Assembly: GCA_034509925.1 (NCBI GenBank)
Contig: CM067534.1
Location: forward strand, 4,533,501-4,597,500
Reading direction: 5' to 3'
Length of the DNA stretch: 64,000 nucleotides
Source: Hirudinaria manillensis
Lineage: Eukaryota > Annelida > Clitellata > Hirudinida > Hirudinidae
In this document: positions 12,329 through 26,355 of the stretch, piece by piece
Layout: each line of letters opens with the position of its first letter
Position numbering within the stretch: the first letter of the stretch is position 1
Notes under the pieces: generated by a model
What the model was told of the DNA's origin: nothing
Databases searched by the model: none
Seen by the model: only the letters and a program-made list of their open reading frames with translations
Position numbers and translations under genes: made by a program

Positions 12329-15300
12329 ATGGCGATCGTCAAAGCAAAGGCTTACTATAACTTCGGCTTCTCCACGATAAAAAATGGAAACATAAACTTC
12401 ATAGATGATGATACTATTGTCTTTCCTTCTGGCACTTGCTGTGTCTTTCAGAATATTGTCGATAATGTCCAGCAAACCATCAACAGCGGTTCAGGTTCAA
12501 CTGCAATCACTGCCATGGCCGTCAGTCCGAACAAGAAATATATAGCTTTTACTGAATGGGTAAATCGGGCTTTTTTTTTATCGGACTTACAGATTTTGTT
12601 AAGTCGATATAACTAAAATGTTATATATAACTAAAGGTCAAACATTTTCAAATGTATAACGGTAATAAGGTGACACCTTTGATATGTCTATTCATAGAGG
12701 AGTAATTGCTACTGATGGGAGTGGCTTAAAGATTGTAAAGGGGGAACAATGCTCTAAAGTTTCATCGTTTTCAATCAGACTTTCCTTTAGCATGGTATTT
12801 CAATTCCAGGAAGAAGGCACGAGTCCTCTGCTGCTTATCTATGACACTTCAACTTATAGAAGAAAGACTACACTGTCTCAGAGCATTTTCATCAACTCAA
12901 CTTATGATGATCTTACATTTTCATCCAATTCCAAATTACTGGCAGCCATAGCTGCAGGATTTCAGGAGTTCCACTTGTTCGTATGGACTTGGGACAGATC
13001 GCAACTTGTTGGAAATTACCAACTGGCTAACGAAATGCCCGTTGATAACATGTTTTATTCGGTGCGTTTTATTTTTCTTAATTTTCCGATGTAACAAATT
13101 AATTTTTGATTTTGACTTTAGTTTATATAACTCGTAAACTAGGTGTCATTTTGTCCGTCTGGGAACGAGGTGATGAGTGTGATTGGGTCGAATTATCAGC
13201 AGGTTTTCCTGCTCCGGGACTTTGTAATATCTCCGGAGAACGATGCTATTGAACCGCCTATTCAGGCACCCTCACAGAGTACTTCAGATTCAGACGTTCG
13301 TATCTACTGCTCCTTTTTGTGCCAAGCCTGGTTTGGCACCGATGTCATCATTTTAGGCACGGATGACAACTTACTTCTGATCTTGGAGGATGACGGAGTC
13401 GTACAGGACATTAAAGTCTGTACAGTTGACGAAGAAGGCTTGGACTCGTAAGTTTTCGAATGATTGATAAGACTGCTGTTATTATACGTATTGTTGGATC
13501 CCTGACATTAATTAATTAATTGAATAATTAATTAATTAAGTTTAGTTAATATTCAGTATCTTTTATTTCGAAGTCGTATCTAGCGATTCAAGTCATTAAG
13601 CGGTTCCATCGGGACAAGCAATCGACCAATCGTCCAGACGTATTTGCCATTAGTTAAATCCAATAAAGATATCCTTACGTTAATTAATTCATCAGACCCC
13701 GGGTTACAACATTGGTGTCAGGAGTGGGATTTAGCGTCGTAAAGGGATATCGATTCACTAGAGGTAAAAACAGCGAGTTTTTAACGACAGAAATGGGACC
13801 TAAGATACTGGAAGATTTGCGCGTTCCCGATTTGAGACGAGAACTAAGGAATCGAGGCCTGGATGCAACTGGCCTAAAAGCCGAACTACAAGGACGGCTC
13901 GAGGAATGGCTTTTGGAAAATAATCACGATCAGGCAGAGTATGAATTTGGGGTTCAAAAAGAAAAACAATGGGAAACCATTCAGACTGCTATGAAAGCCG
14001 ACAATAATGCCCTGATTTGCGGCTTGGATGCTTTGCGGTCAGACAATAATGTTTTACGGTCAGATGTGACTTGCGGCTTGGATGCTTTGCGGTCAGACAA
14101 TAATGTTTTACGGTCAGATATGACTTACGGCATGGATGCTTTGCGGTCAGATATGAAATGTGACATCGATACTTTGCGGTCGGATATGAAATCCGATATA
14201 GCCAACTTCCAGGTAGCCATGGATGTTCTACGGGAGCAGGTAAAGACAGACGTAGCCAAATGCCAGACATCCGTAGATGTTCTGCGGGAAGAGGTAAAAG
14301 CTGACTTAGCCAACCTCAGATCATCCAAGGAAATGGCCGACCTTAGAAAGGTTAAAGCAGAATTAGATGCACTAAAAGAGGAGCAGAAGAGGGAAATAGA
14401 GAAGTTTAAGAAATACAATGAATCAAAAATAGAGACATATAGAAGAGAGAAAACGACGAGACCACCACTATTCGACGGACAAGGTCCATGGGCAGTGTTC
14501 AGACATCAGTTTGAAATTGCCGCTGCACGTAACAAGTGGACCGAAGAGGAAAAAGCAACAGAGCTGATAATGGTACTGCGAGGAAGGGCAGCCGAGCTTT
14601 TGCAAACAATGCTGCACTGTAAAGCCTATTCAGAAATAGTAGAAGCAATGGAAAGAAGATTTGGGAATGGCCACATGCTGGAAGTACATAAAAACGAATT
14701 AAAAAACCGTACGCAAAAACAGGGCGAATCACTCCAAGAATTAGAAGCTGACGTCAGAAGACTCGCATACTTAGCCCACCCAGGACAGTCAACGGATTTC
14801 ATTGAAAACATTGTAACTGACGCCTTCGTTGATGGGATAAGGGATGCGGAAACCAAAATGGCACTAAAAATTCATGGAAAAAAGGCCAGCCATGAAGCAT
14901 TGGCGTTTGCAATCTCCATTGAAGCGGCAAGAGCCTCAATCCAAAAAAGCTTGAATGTAAAGAAAATTGAAGCTCAGGAAGACAAAGACAAGGATAAAGA
15001 TAAAGATAATGACAAAGACAGAGAAATGATTAAAAAAATAGTCCGACAAGTCAATGACCTCAGCAAGCCCCAAAGAAACTTAAGATTCCAGATGGTAGAT
15101 AGAAGACCAAGGTGCTTCAGGTGTAGCAAGCCTGGCCATTTAGCCCGAGAATGTAGAACGACCTTCTCCAAAAACCAGCAGTACTGGAGAGAGACCTCTA
15201 AATCAGAAAAACCTGAAGCTACTAATTTTAAGGGGCAAAGATCGTTTCAGCAAACTCGAAATGCCCCACTCATCTTTCACGTTACAGCATTAGGAAAAGG

Positions 15301-18300
15301 ATCATCACTAGAGGTTAAAGGGAAAATTGGAGGGAAAGAATATAATCTTGTAATAGACACAGGGGCATCTACATCTATTGTCCAACCAAAGTTGGCAAGA
15401 AACAGTAAAGTAACGACCAACAACTACAAGCTAAAAACAGCCACCGGAGAATTAGTGCCAGTTCAAGGAACCACAACTATCACAGTGGATTTAGGAGGCA
15501 AGTCATTCGAACAGGAATTTATGATAGCCAATATAACAGACGAATGTATACTGGGATTGGATTTCATGCGACGCTATGGAATTTCCATTGACATGAAGGG
15601 CGGCACCCTTCAACAAGGAGCAATGGAGATTCCTTTAAACTACGGGGGTACAGAAATTAAAGACACATTTGTAAAGGTATTGCAGGACGAGACCATCCCA
15701 GCACAGTCGGAAAGTTTAATTTGGGGCGGGCTAGAAGGCGACCACACAAAATTTGGTATAGGAGCAATCGAAGATCAATCGGGCATTGGCCAAGGACTAC
15801 TAATAGGACGATCACTAGTCAAGCTAAACACCGGCAGAGTTCCACTGAGGGTAATGAATCTATCTGACCAAGAACAACAGATCAAAGCAGGAACACCTAT
15901 CGCACTTTGCAGGAACCTAGAACGCATATTAACATTAGATGGAAGTGGAAATAAGCATATAAAAAGGGATACCATGTCTAAACCATTGATGGACAATCTC
16001 CTGAAAGATTTAAACAAAACCCTACAAAAAGAAGATTATCGACAAGCGGAAAAGCTGCTTAGCGAATTTCAGGATATAATGGCTGAACAAGACAGCCCTT
16101 TGGGTAGAACTAACCTCGTGCAACATCAAATAAATACGGCCGGTGCTAAACCCATTCGACAAAACCCCCGTCCACTTCCGTTAGCTACAAGAGCAAACGC
16201 CAAGGAAATGATAAAAGAAATGCAAGACCAAGGGGTTATTGAACCGTCAAATAGCCCCTGGAGCTCACCAGTGGTACTCGTTAAGAAGAAAGACGGATCA
16301 CTTCGTTTTTGTGTCGACTATAGAAAGCTGAACGAAATGACACTTAAGGACAGCTACCCCTTACCTAGAATCGATGATACTTTAGACACTCTCTCGGGAT
16401 CAAAAATTTTTTCCACATTAGATCTCAAAAGTGGTTACTGGCAAGTGGAGTTACATCCTGACGATAAAGAAAAAACGGCCTTCTCGACAGGTGAAGGATT
16501 ATGGCAATTCACTGTCATGCCGTTCGGGCTATGCAATGCCCCCGCGACGTTTGAAAGATTAATGGAACACATACTAAGGGGACTCAATTGGAAAATATGC
16601 CTAGTATATTTGGATGACATAATTGTTGTCGGAAAAACATTTGGAGAACATCTAGACAACCTCCGAGAAGTATTTAGTAGGATTAGAGAGGCAGGCATGA
16701 AACTGAGTCCAAAGAAATGCTCACTCTTTAAAAAAGAAGTCAAATACCTTGGCCATATCGTGTCTTCTGAAGGTGTCAGTACAGATCCAGATAAAGTCGA
16801 GGTAGTAAAAAATTGGCCTGTACCCAAAAATATCCAAGAACTTCAAAGCTTTTTAGGACTTTGTACCTATTACAGACGATTTATTGCCAACTTTTCAAAC
16901 ATCGCAAAAAGCCTTCATGAGCTTACTATAAAAGGCAAGCCATTTATCTGGAACGACAGCTGTGAGAAAGCATTTGATAATCTGAAAGAAGCTATGATAA
17001 CGGCACCGATCCTGGCATATCCTATTCCCGGATTACCTTTTATCCTCGATACAGATGCCAGTAATTGTGGAATCGGGGCAGTTCTTTCCCAGCAGGTTGA
17101 AAATGAAGAAAAAGTTCTAGCATTTTATAGCCGTTCACTGTCTAAAGCGGAAAGAAACTATTGCGTGACCAGGAGAGAATTATTAGCAGCAGTAGAATCC
17201 ATGAAACACTTCCAGAAATATCTTTTGGGCCAGCCGTTTTTGCTAAGAACGGATCACGCCTCTCTGAGGTGGCTGTTAAACTTTAAAAACCCAGAAGGTC
17301 AGATGGCGAGGTGGATTGAAAGACTACAAGGTTTTCAGTTTAATATTGAACACAGGAGAGGTCAAATACACAACAACGCTGATGCGCTATCACGACGTCC
17401 TTGTCAACTTAACTGCAGACACTGCAACAACGCAGAGAAAAAACAGGAGACCGAAGAATGTCGACAAATTCGTATCACGGCTCCCGAACCCTGGACAGAA
17501 AGCGGGTTACGAGATCTTCAATTAAGAGACGAAGCACTTGCACCCATACTACAGTGGATGGAGGCCGGGGTGAAACCAGATTGGCAACAGATAGCGGAGC
17601 ACGGAGAAGTTACTAAGTCCTATTGGGCACAGTGGGATTCCTTGAGAATTAGTAATGGACTCCTACATAGGAAGTGGGAAACAGAGGATGGCACCAACTA
17701 TCACCTTCAAATAGTACTCCCGAGATCTTGCGTCTCTGAGGTGTTACAAGAATTCCATAACGGAACCTCAGGCGGACACCTAGGAGTGAATAAAACCATC
17801 AGGAAGGTGAGGGAGAGGTTCTACTGGTTGCACTACAAACAAGACGTTGAGAAGTGGTGTAGGAATTGCAATAATTGCGCAACCAGTAAAGGTCCTCAAA
17901 GGAAGACTAAAGGTCTAATGCAACCTTATAATGTGGGAGTACCTTTTGAAAGAATAGCTTTGGATATTGCCGGACCATTCCCTGCATCAAAGAAGGGAAA
18001 TCGGTACATATTAGTGATCAGCGATTACTTCACCAAATGGACCGAAGCGTTTGCACTGCCAAATCAGGAGGCGGAAAATGTAGCTGATGCTCTCGTAAAT
18101 AATTGGATTAGTCGATTCGGGGTACCATTAGAGTTACATTCGGACCAAGGAAGGAACTTCGAGTCAAAAATATTTCAAGAGCTATGCGAAAACCTTGGAA
18201 TCCATAAGACAAGAACCACTGCATTACATCCGCAATCGGACGGTATGGTCGAGAGATTTAACAGGACTATGGAACAGTATTTGTCAAAAATGGTAAGTGA

Positions 18301-21300
18301 ACAGCAAGATGACTGGGACAGATACCTGCCACTTTTCCTTATGGCCTACCGGACAGCCGTGCATAAAACGACAGGAATCAGTCCATCGAAAATGACATTC
18401 GGGAGGGAGATTCGTCTTCCTGCCGATATGATGTTCGGAAGAGCAGAGGAACCTAAGTCGGCATGTGACTACGTTTCAAGCCTAAGAAATACACTGGCCG
18501 ATACACACCAGGTTGCCCGGAAAAATATTAGTGTTAATAGCGATCAAGCCAAAGCGAGATACGATAGGCAAGCCAATGATATAAGCTTTAAAGAAAATGA
18601 ACTAGTCTGGCTATACAACCCCCAACGAAAAAAAGGGAAGTCGCCAAAGTTACAAAAAGATTGGGAAGGACCATACCGAATCATAAAGAAAATAAACGAC
18701 GTGGTATACCGCATACAGAAGTCAGCAAGGACTAGAATGAAAGTGGTCCACAGCAATCGATTAGCAAAATATCACGGAGAAACAGAACAGCCTGTTCGGG
18801 ACGAACAGATTTAAGGAGGGGGCAATGTTGGATCCCTGACATTAATTAATTAATTGAATAATTAATTAATTAAGTTTAGTTAATATTCAGTATCTTTTAT
18901 TTCGAAGTCGTATCTAGCGATTCAAGTCATTAAGCGGTTCCATCGGGACAAGCAATCGACCAATCGTCCAGACGTATTTGCCATTAGTTAAATCCAATAA
19001 AGATATCCTTACGTTAATTAATTCATCAGACCCCGGGTTACAACAGTATTTAATCAATTAGTCACGAAAGATCGGAAGACCTATCGGTCTACTCAATTGT
19101 GGCGGACGAAAAAGGATTTTGGTGCAGTTGCGGGAAAGTGGCTCTTCATTATTTCGAGAAATCGGAAAGTGAGGACGAGCAACAGTTTGTCAAACTGAGA
19201 GAATTGAAGGTTGGTCTTTGTCGACGAACGCTTTGAAGCCCGTGATAAACAAACTAGCCCGTGCCTACAGATGATAATCAGAATGACAAGAGACGAGATT
19301 TTGACCGACATGTGGTCGAGTAATGCTTATTTCAAATGCATCTGTGCAGATCCATCGTTCAAAACCATAACTGTCGTATCTGACACTGGACAGGTGTTCT
19401 CGTGTGACATTCCCAGTGATAGTAAATGGGTGAGTCCAGTTAAGAGAATTTGACTTCAGTTCAAGTCAATGTTAAAACATTATTTCCCAAAAATATTGAA
19501 ATTACTCAACTGATAAACTTATCACTTTCTTTATTTTGATGGTCATGAACAAAGTAGGGGTTAAGGGGAAAATAGGTGCAACAGTCTCATCTAGTTTTCA
19601 TTCAGTTTGCAGAAGTGAACTTCACCCGGGTCATACCCAACGTTCACACGGACATAATAACAGGCATGGATGTGTGCGTGAGGAAGCCATACATAGCCAC
19701 CTGTTCGTTGGACAAATCAATCAAAATATGGAATTACTTGAACTTGTAATGAATTACAATATTTGCTTCTACACGTGCACTTGTTGTAAATGTTAATTTC
19801 TTGTATTTTCTCTGAATTACAGTCGCCTGCAGGTATCGAAGCTCTTTGACGAACCTCTCTTGAGTTTGTCTCTCCATCCACGTGGTCACATCCTTCTCGT
19901 TGGATTCACAACTTGCCTCAAATTACTTAACATCTTCTCCGATGACATACAATCTTTCCGAGTATTCCCCATAGCCCCATGCATCGTGGTGAGTGAGTAG
20001 TGGCTATAAGGGGATGTCCAGCGTGCGACCAGTGCATTGCATTGAATTCGATAGAATTTTAACCCTTGGAATTTTCATTTCTTACTTAATTAATATTTAT
20101 ATTTAGTAAAATGAACACGCTTCCAGTGTCGGTTCGCCCACGAGGGTCACATGTTTGCTGTTGCGAGACTGAACATCGTTGAAATCTACTCCTCCATAAC
20201 TTTCCAATTGGTGTCGCTGTTCAAGACTCACCTGGACATGGTGAGAAGCATGTGCTGGACCGACAATGATGCCAGGATCGTCAGTGCCGGGAGAGACGGA
20301 GCCATTTACGAGTGGGAGGTGAAGACCTTATCATTGCTATTACCATTACTAATACCGCTACTACTTGTATAATTATTAATTTTAATGTAATACTAAGAAT
20401 TAGTGATATATAATAATCACATAATTTATAAAGGGTTTTGACATTTAATAACTTATTATTGTTGTTGTTGATGATGATGATGTCGTTATCAATTGTAATA
20501 TATTATTATTATTGTTATTAACTTTGGCATGGGCTGCTCTATCCCCATGCCATGCTGAACTCTATTTTAAGTTAATAATGTATGTTGTAGGATCAATTGT
20601 GTCTCTAATCGATAGCGTTTTAGATGGATGAACTGATGTGGGATAATCGAAGAATATTTTATTAGTTTCTGACAATACAGTTTTTGAGTCTTTTATTTAA
20701 AGCTCATTTTACAAACACAAACTCCAACAGAAACTAAATTCGTCACAAAACAACTCTATACTAATTCTCGAAACTCGACTGAACTGCCCAACCCTTCTGG
20801 CTTACTCCAATACAATATCACAACAATAGTCGTATTATCTTGAAGGTCCTAACAGCCAAGCGATATTCTGAAAGTGTGGTGAAGGGCTGCAGCTATTCCA
20901 GTGTCCTCTTGGACGGGAAAAGCATTTACGCCATTGGCTCTGATCAATTAATCAAGGAAATCGCTGATTCAATGGTACATGATTTCTTATGCAATGCCTT
21001 GAGTAATAGTAATAATAATAATAATAATAATAACAATAATATTATTAATAATAATAGTTTTAATAATAATAATATCAGTTTAACAATCAATTTGATGTCC
21101 ATTATTAACTATAATAAGTACGTAATTGACATCTGGTGACAGTGATTGAGATTATTCCTGCTTTTGATCACTACGTGACCTAACTTATCACCAAGCTTGT
21201 TATTAGCTTGTACTTGTTAAATTTGTGAAAATATTTTTAAAAATCACCAATTGTTAAATTAGATCATCACGAGCGTTGCCTGCGACACCACCGAGATGAC

Positions 21301-24300
21301 CCAAATCACGATGACTCACTCTGGGAGAGCCATGTTCATCGGATTGGTCGACGGATTCATAAGGTCCATGAGGTTTCCATTGGCAGATCCACCTGATTGG
21401 GTGGAGCTGCAAGGACACTGTGGGGCCATAAGAGGAGTGAGTTGCACGTCATAACAATGCGTCAATAACGATGTCGACCACGACGATGTCATGATTCATG
21501 AATATTGATGTCGACCGGTAATCCCACGTTTAAAGGATTACTACTAAATTGAAATTAAATTTCAATTATCTTGTTTGAATCTTGATGAAATTGGTAGAAA
21601 TTGGAAGAAATATGATAAAATTAAAGCTAATCGCTGGATTAAGATGTAAAAATTTGAGTGTTATTCAGATCCTTTATTCAGATTTAACTTTACAGTTATA
21701 CTTAAGATGTAAGTGACTGGTTTTAAATAGTAATTATCTGAATAATTATTGAAAACATTCAGCTGAAGGTCACCTGCGACGATGAATTCCTGGTTTCAGT
21801 GGCAGAGGATGCTTCCATAATCGTCTGGAAAATCCTCGATCGAGCCATCATCGGTCAAAGCAAAATTGAAAAACCCTACACGATGGAGATATTAGTACTT
21901 CCTCCTGATATTGAGAAAAAGGCAAGACACGATTTTCATGATCATTGTCTATCATTATATTTATTATTATTATATTTATTATTATAATATTTATTGTTAT
22001 TATTATATTTATTATTATTTTATTTATTTGCTTTCTCATCCTTTTTATTATTACTCTATTTATTTATCACAAGTTGTTTTTATTGGATGACTTTCTTCTT
22101 GTCCTTTGAAAGGACATTAATTTTTATTCATTTTCAGTTTAATTTAACTTTAATAAGGTTTTATTTCTTAGGTAAATGCTTCCCTGTTGCAAGATTAATT
22201 CGAAAATTTCTTTAAAAGGAGTCTACAGTTTTCATTAAATAGTCATCTTCGTCACCATCATCGTCATCACCGTTGTCAACGTCATCATCGTCATCATCAT
22301 CGTCATCATCATCGTCATTGTCATCTTCAGGATACGACGATCAAAGGCCTGGAGTTGAGGGTTGAGGAGCTCCAGTCTGAGATTCCTTATCAAGTCCTGC
22401 AGAAGGACATCAGTTACAACGAGGCGTTGAGTTCGAAAATGCATCAATTCTTTGCCGAAATGGAGATCCTTAAAGAAGAGAACCTGGTAGCATGGTTGAA
22501 TGCTTTCAGATGTTCACTAAAATTATTTTATCAATTATTTTGTTAATTATTTAATTAATTAATTAATTATTTTATAAAATATGTAGTGAATTATAGTTTA
22601 AAGTCTCCTGTAATTGATAATGATTTTATAAATTGAATTTTAATATCTCACGTTTTAAGGCTCTCAGTAAGGAACAGAAAAGCCTCGAGGAATCCTTTCT
22701 TAAGAGCATCGCTAAGCTTCAGAAAAAGTACATGGACATCAACGAAGGAATTGGTCTGTAAAGACATTAAACAAAACATTTAATTTTTTTAAAATTTAAT
22801 TCATTTGCACAAGAGCACAAGAAACAACTTATAGTTTATCTTATACGATCTTATCGATTCAAAGCTGAACCAAGAAGCTATAATGAATGGTTAACTGATA
22901 TGTTATATGATCTGATTTATCTCTTAATTTTGACTTTAATGGCTTTATACAACTAAATGTCGTTTTAAACTGCTGGTAATTTTTTCAGTCAAACGAATTC
23001 ACATCCTCGTGATTGTAATGCTGGCACTTAGTTCTGACTACTTTTGCAGAGACTCAGAACAAGCAAGTCCTGATGACGGAGTACGGCAAGTACCAGGAAT
23101 TGAAAGACAAAGACACGAGAATGAACAAAGAATATCACAGAAAGTTGGAAGAACTCGACAAAAAGATTGACCTTGCGACCAGTAAACTTCTGCAGGCCAT
23201 CGAACTGAAGAATCTGAAGGTGAAGAATCTTGTTACATTGATGCATTGATCTACGTTGATACTTACTTTCTGATTCCATGAAATGGATGTGTGAGTGTTT
23301 GGATGGATGGATGGATGGATGGATGGATGGATGGATGGATGGATGGATGGATGGATGGATGGATGGATGGATGATTTAATGTAGCTGTTTTCTGATGCTG
23401 ATACTTTCTGGTTCCGTGAAATGTGTTTAATGCAGATTGATCGACTGAGTTTTAAGGACGAAATATTATTAATGGAATGACTTGAAAGTATTCAAACAAT
23501 AAGAAGGCCAGTGTTGTGAATTCATTTTCGTTTGCTCCATCATTGAAACGATGAATTGTTGTTTTCAATTATTGTTGCCAATTGTTGTTGTCAGCCTCCT
23601 CCAATAAAATACGACTTCTCGAAAGAATGGGAGGAGATGAAGAGACAAATTGAAGAAGACAACGACACGAGGATCATGGAGTTCATCAGCGTCTCACAAG
23701 ACAAACTCAATGCACTCAAAAGTCAAACGTCTCTTCTTAAGGTCGGTTCACTTTTAATCTTTTATTCTTTAATCTTTAATCTTTTATTCTTTAATCTTTA
23801 ATCTTTTATTCTTTTATCTCTAATCTTTTATTCTTTAATCTTTTATTCTTTAATCTTTAATCCCACTGATGACGAAATGTTTTCATCGCACGACAATATA
23901 TCGAATACATTATATTGTAATTATTAAATAATTAATACATTATATTGTAATTATTAAATAATTAATACATTATATTGTAATTATTAAATAATTAATACAT
24001 TATATTGTAATTATTTAATAATTGATACATTATATCGTAATTGTTCTTATAATCAATTAGTTTAATAAGGTTGATTCAATCAATTACTCTGATAAAAATT
24101 CATAAATCAATAATCTTAATCGAATTAATTCAATCAATTACTTGAATCAAACCAATTCGACCGCCATTGGAAACAACAACAACAACAACAACAACAACCA
24201 GGTGGAGAACTACACGATAAAGAAGAACATCATCTTCTTGAAGAAAGGCGTCGACGAAAACGTCCTTCACGTTTCAAAGCAACAAAACGAAATCGAAAAA

Positions 24301-26230
24301 CTTCAGGCCAACCTGGAAAGTCTGAAAACTTTGTTCGAAACCCTCAAGAAAAGCGTCCTCGAGAAGGAAAAGCGAATCAATGAAAAGGTTTGTTTCTGGG
24401 TCCAGGGAGAGAGAGAGAGACGGTAGTAGAGACTTGATAGGGATAAGTATGAGAGACTTGATAGGGATAAGTATGAGAGACTTGATAGGGATAAGTATGA
24501 GAGACTTGATAGGGATAAGTATGAGAGACTTGATAGGGATAAGTATGAGAGACTTGATAGGGATAAGTATGAGAGACTTGATAGGGATATGTATGAGAGA
24601 CCTAATAGGGATATGTATGAGAGACGTAATAGGGATAAGTATGAGAGACTTGATAGGGATAAGTATGAGAGACTTGATAGTGATAAGTATGAGAGACTTG
24701 ATAGGGATAAGTATGAGAGACTTGATAGGGATAAGTATGAGAGACTTGATAGGGATAAGTATGAGAGACTTGATAGGGATAAGTATGAGAGACTTGATAG
24801 GGATAAGTATGAGAGACTTGATAGGGATAAGTATGAGAGACTTGATAGGGATATGTATGAGAGACCTAATAGGGATATGTATGAGAGACGTAATAGGGAT
24901 AAGTATGAGAGACTTGATAGGGATAAGTATGAGAGACTTGATAGGGATAAGTATGAGAGACTTGATAGGGATAAGTATGAGAGACTTGATAGGGATAAGT
25001 ATGAGAGACCTAATAGGGATATGTATGAGAGACGTAATAGGGATAAGTATTAGATATGTAATAGGGATAAGTATGAGACGTAATATGTATAAATATGAGA
25101 GACTTGATAGGAATAAGTATTAGAGACGGTTTGGAATGTTTTAAGAATGATGAAGAATTAAGTCTCAATAATGCTTTATTTAATCTTATTAATTGGTTAA
25201 TCGATCTTTAATCGAATATTTATAGGTGATCGAATACAATTTAAATGATTCATACTCAGCGATTTATTACGTCCATTATCATCGTCATTATTATTATTAT
25301 TATTATCATTATTTATTATTAGTAGTAGTATTATCTGCTGAGCCTGAATAGTTAAGTAACTAATTAAGCAGTCCAAATAATTTATCAACCAATGAATTAA
25401 TCACAAGCCACCAGGTAAACAACCGAATAATTTAGGCATTAATTCTTAATCAATAGCGAGATAATCATGCAATAATAATTAATTATGCAATAATAATTAA
25501 TAATAATATAACAATTAATTATTGACGGTTAATTAATTAATTATTCAGGAGGAAGTCATGCACGATCTCAGGAAACTCAATCAAAGCCTCGAAAAGTCGG
25601 AAGCCATCTTGGACTTCCGGATTCAAGAGTTGAAGAAACATCTCGAATTGAAGAAAACAGAGTCACAGAATCTCAAATATTCCATTGAATCCGTGAGACT
25701 CAAATCTTAAATCACGTTTAATAATATTATTTACATTATTAACACAGATTAATGTTAGGAATTAATTGATAATTATTAATTAATTAATTAATTAATTAAT
25801 TAATACATCGTTAACAATCGTTTAAAGTGATTTTAATTTTTATTAAAATCGTTAATTTCCACTCGAAAGATGGAAGAAGAGCTAATGAAGATGAGGGATG
25901 CCACCTGTTACTTGGAGGAAATGAATTACAAGATCACAGACAAGGTCAAGGTCGATACGCAGAAGAAGAAGAGAGTCAAAAGAGAGGTCCTTTTTCTATG
26001 TTTATGTTTATGTTTATTTAATTCTATTTTTTTTTTAAATAAAATTATTGATAATAATTAATTTATTAAAAAATTGTAAATAATAATATTTCAATTCTAA
26101 TTTTAACTGCAATGGAGGATCAAAACTCGTTTGAAGTCCTGAAGTTCACGGAATCAATTATTAAACGTTTGTGCGGGTCACGTAAGGAGATGATGAAGCG
26201 TTGCTTTTTAAATTAAAAACTAACCGGTTG

Positions 26231-26280
<50 letters not shown>

Positions 26281-26324
26281 TATTATTATTATTATTATTA
26301 CTATTATTATTATTATTATTACTA

Positions 26325-26355
<31 letters not shown>

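Larger units (their letters stand above)
13492..19045 (+). mobile_element. Ty3/Gypsy (Metaviridae) LTR retrotransposon, whole-looking, inserted in CFAP57 intron 3
   Basis: The element is 5554 bp, in the same orientation as the host gene, with two direct 220-bp LTRs that begin TGTTG and end CAACA. The flanks carry a 4-bp target-site duplication (GTAT). A primer-binding-site-like stretch (TTGGTGTCAGGAGTGGG) follows the 5' LTR, and a purine tract precedes the 3' LTR. The two LTRs look identical by eye and the inner frame is one long open frame, so the element looks whole and the insertion looks very recent. CFAP57 exons 3 and 4 join in phase around it (phase 2), so the element sits entirely inside the intron. 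Confidence 0.96.

Noticed and set aside
24380-25123. 247-codon frame of MRDLIGIS repeats as a stand-alone gene
   Set aside because: It lies wholly in the intronic minisatellite and owes its length to a unit size divisible by three; no promoter or unique sequence supports a gene.
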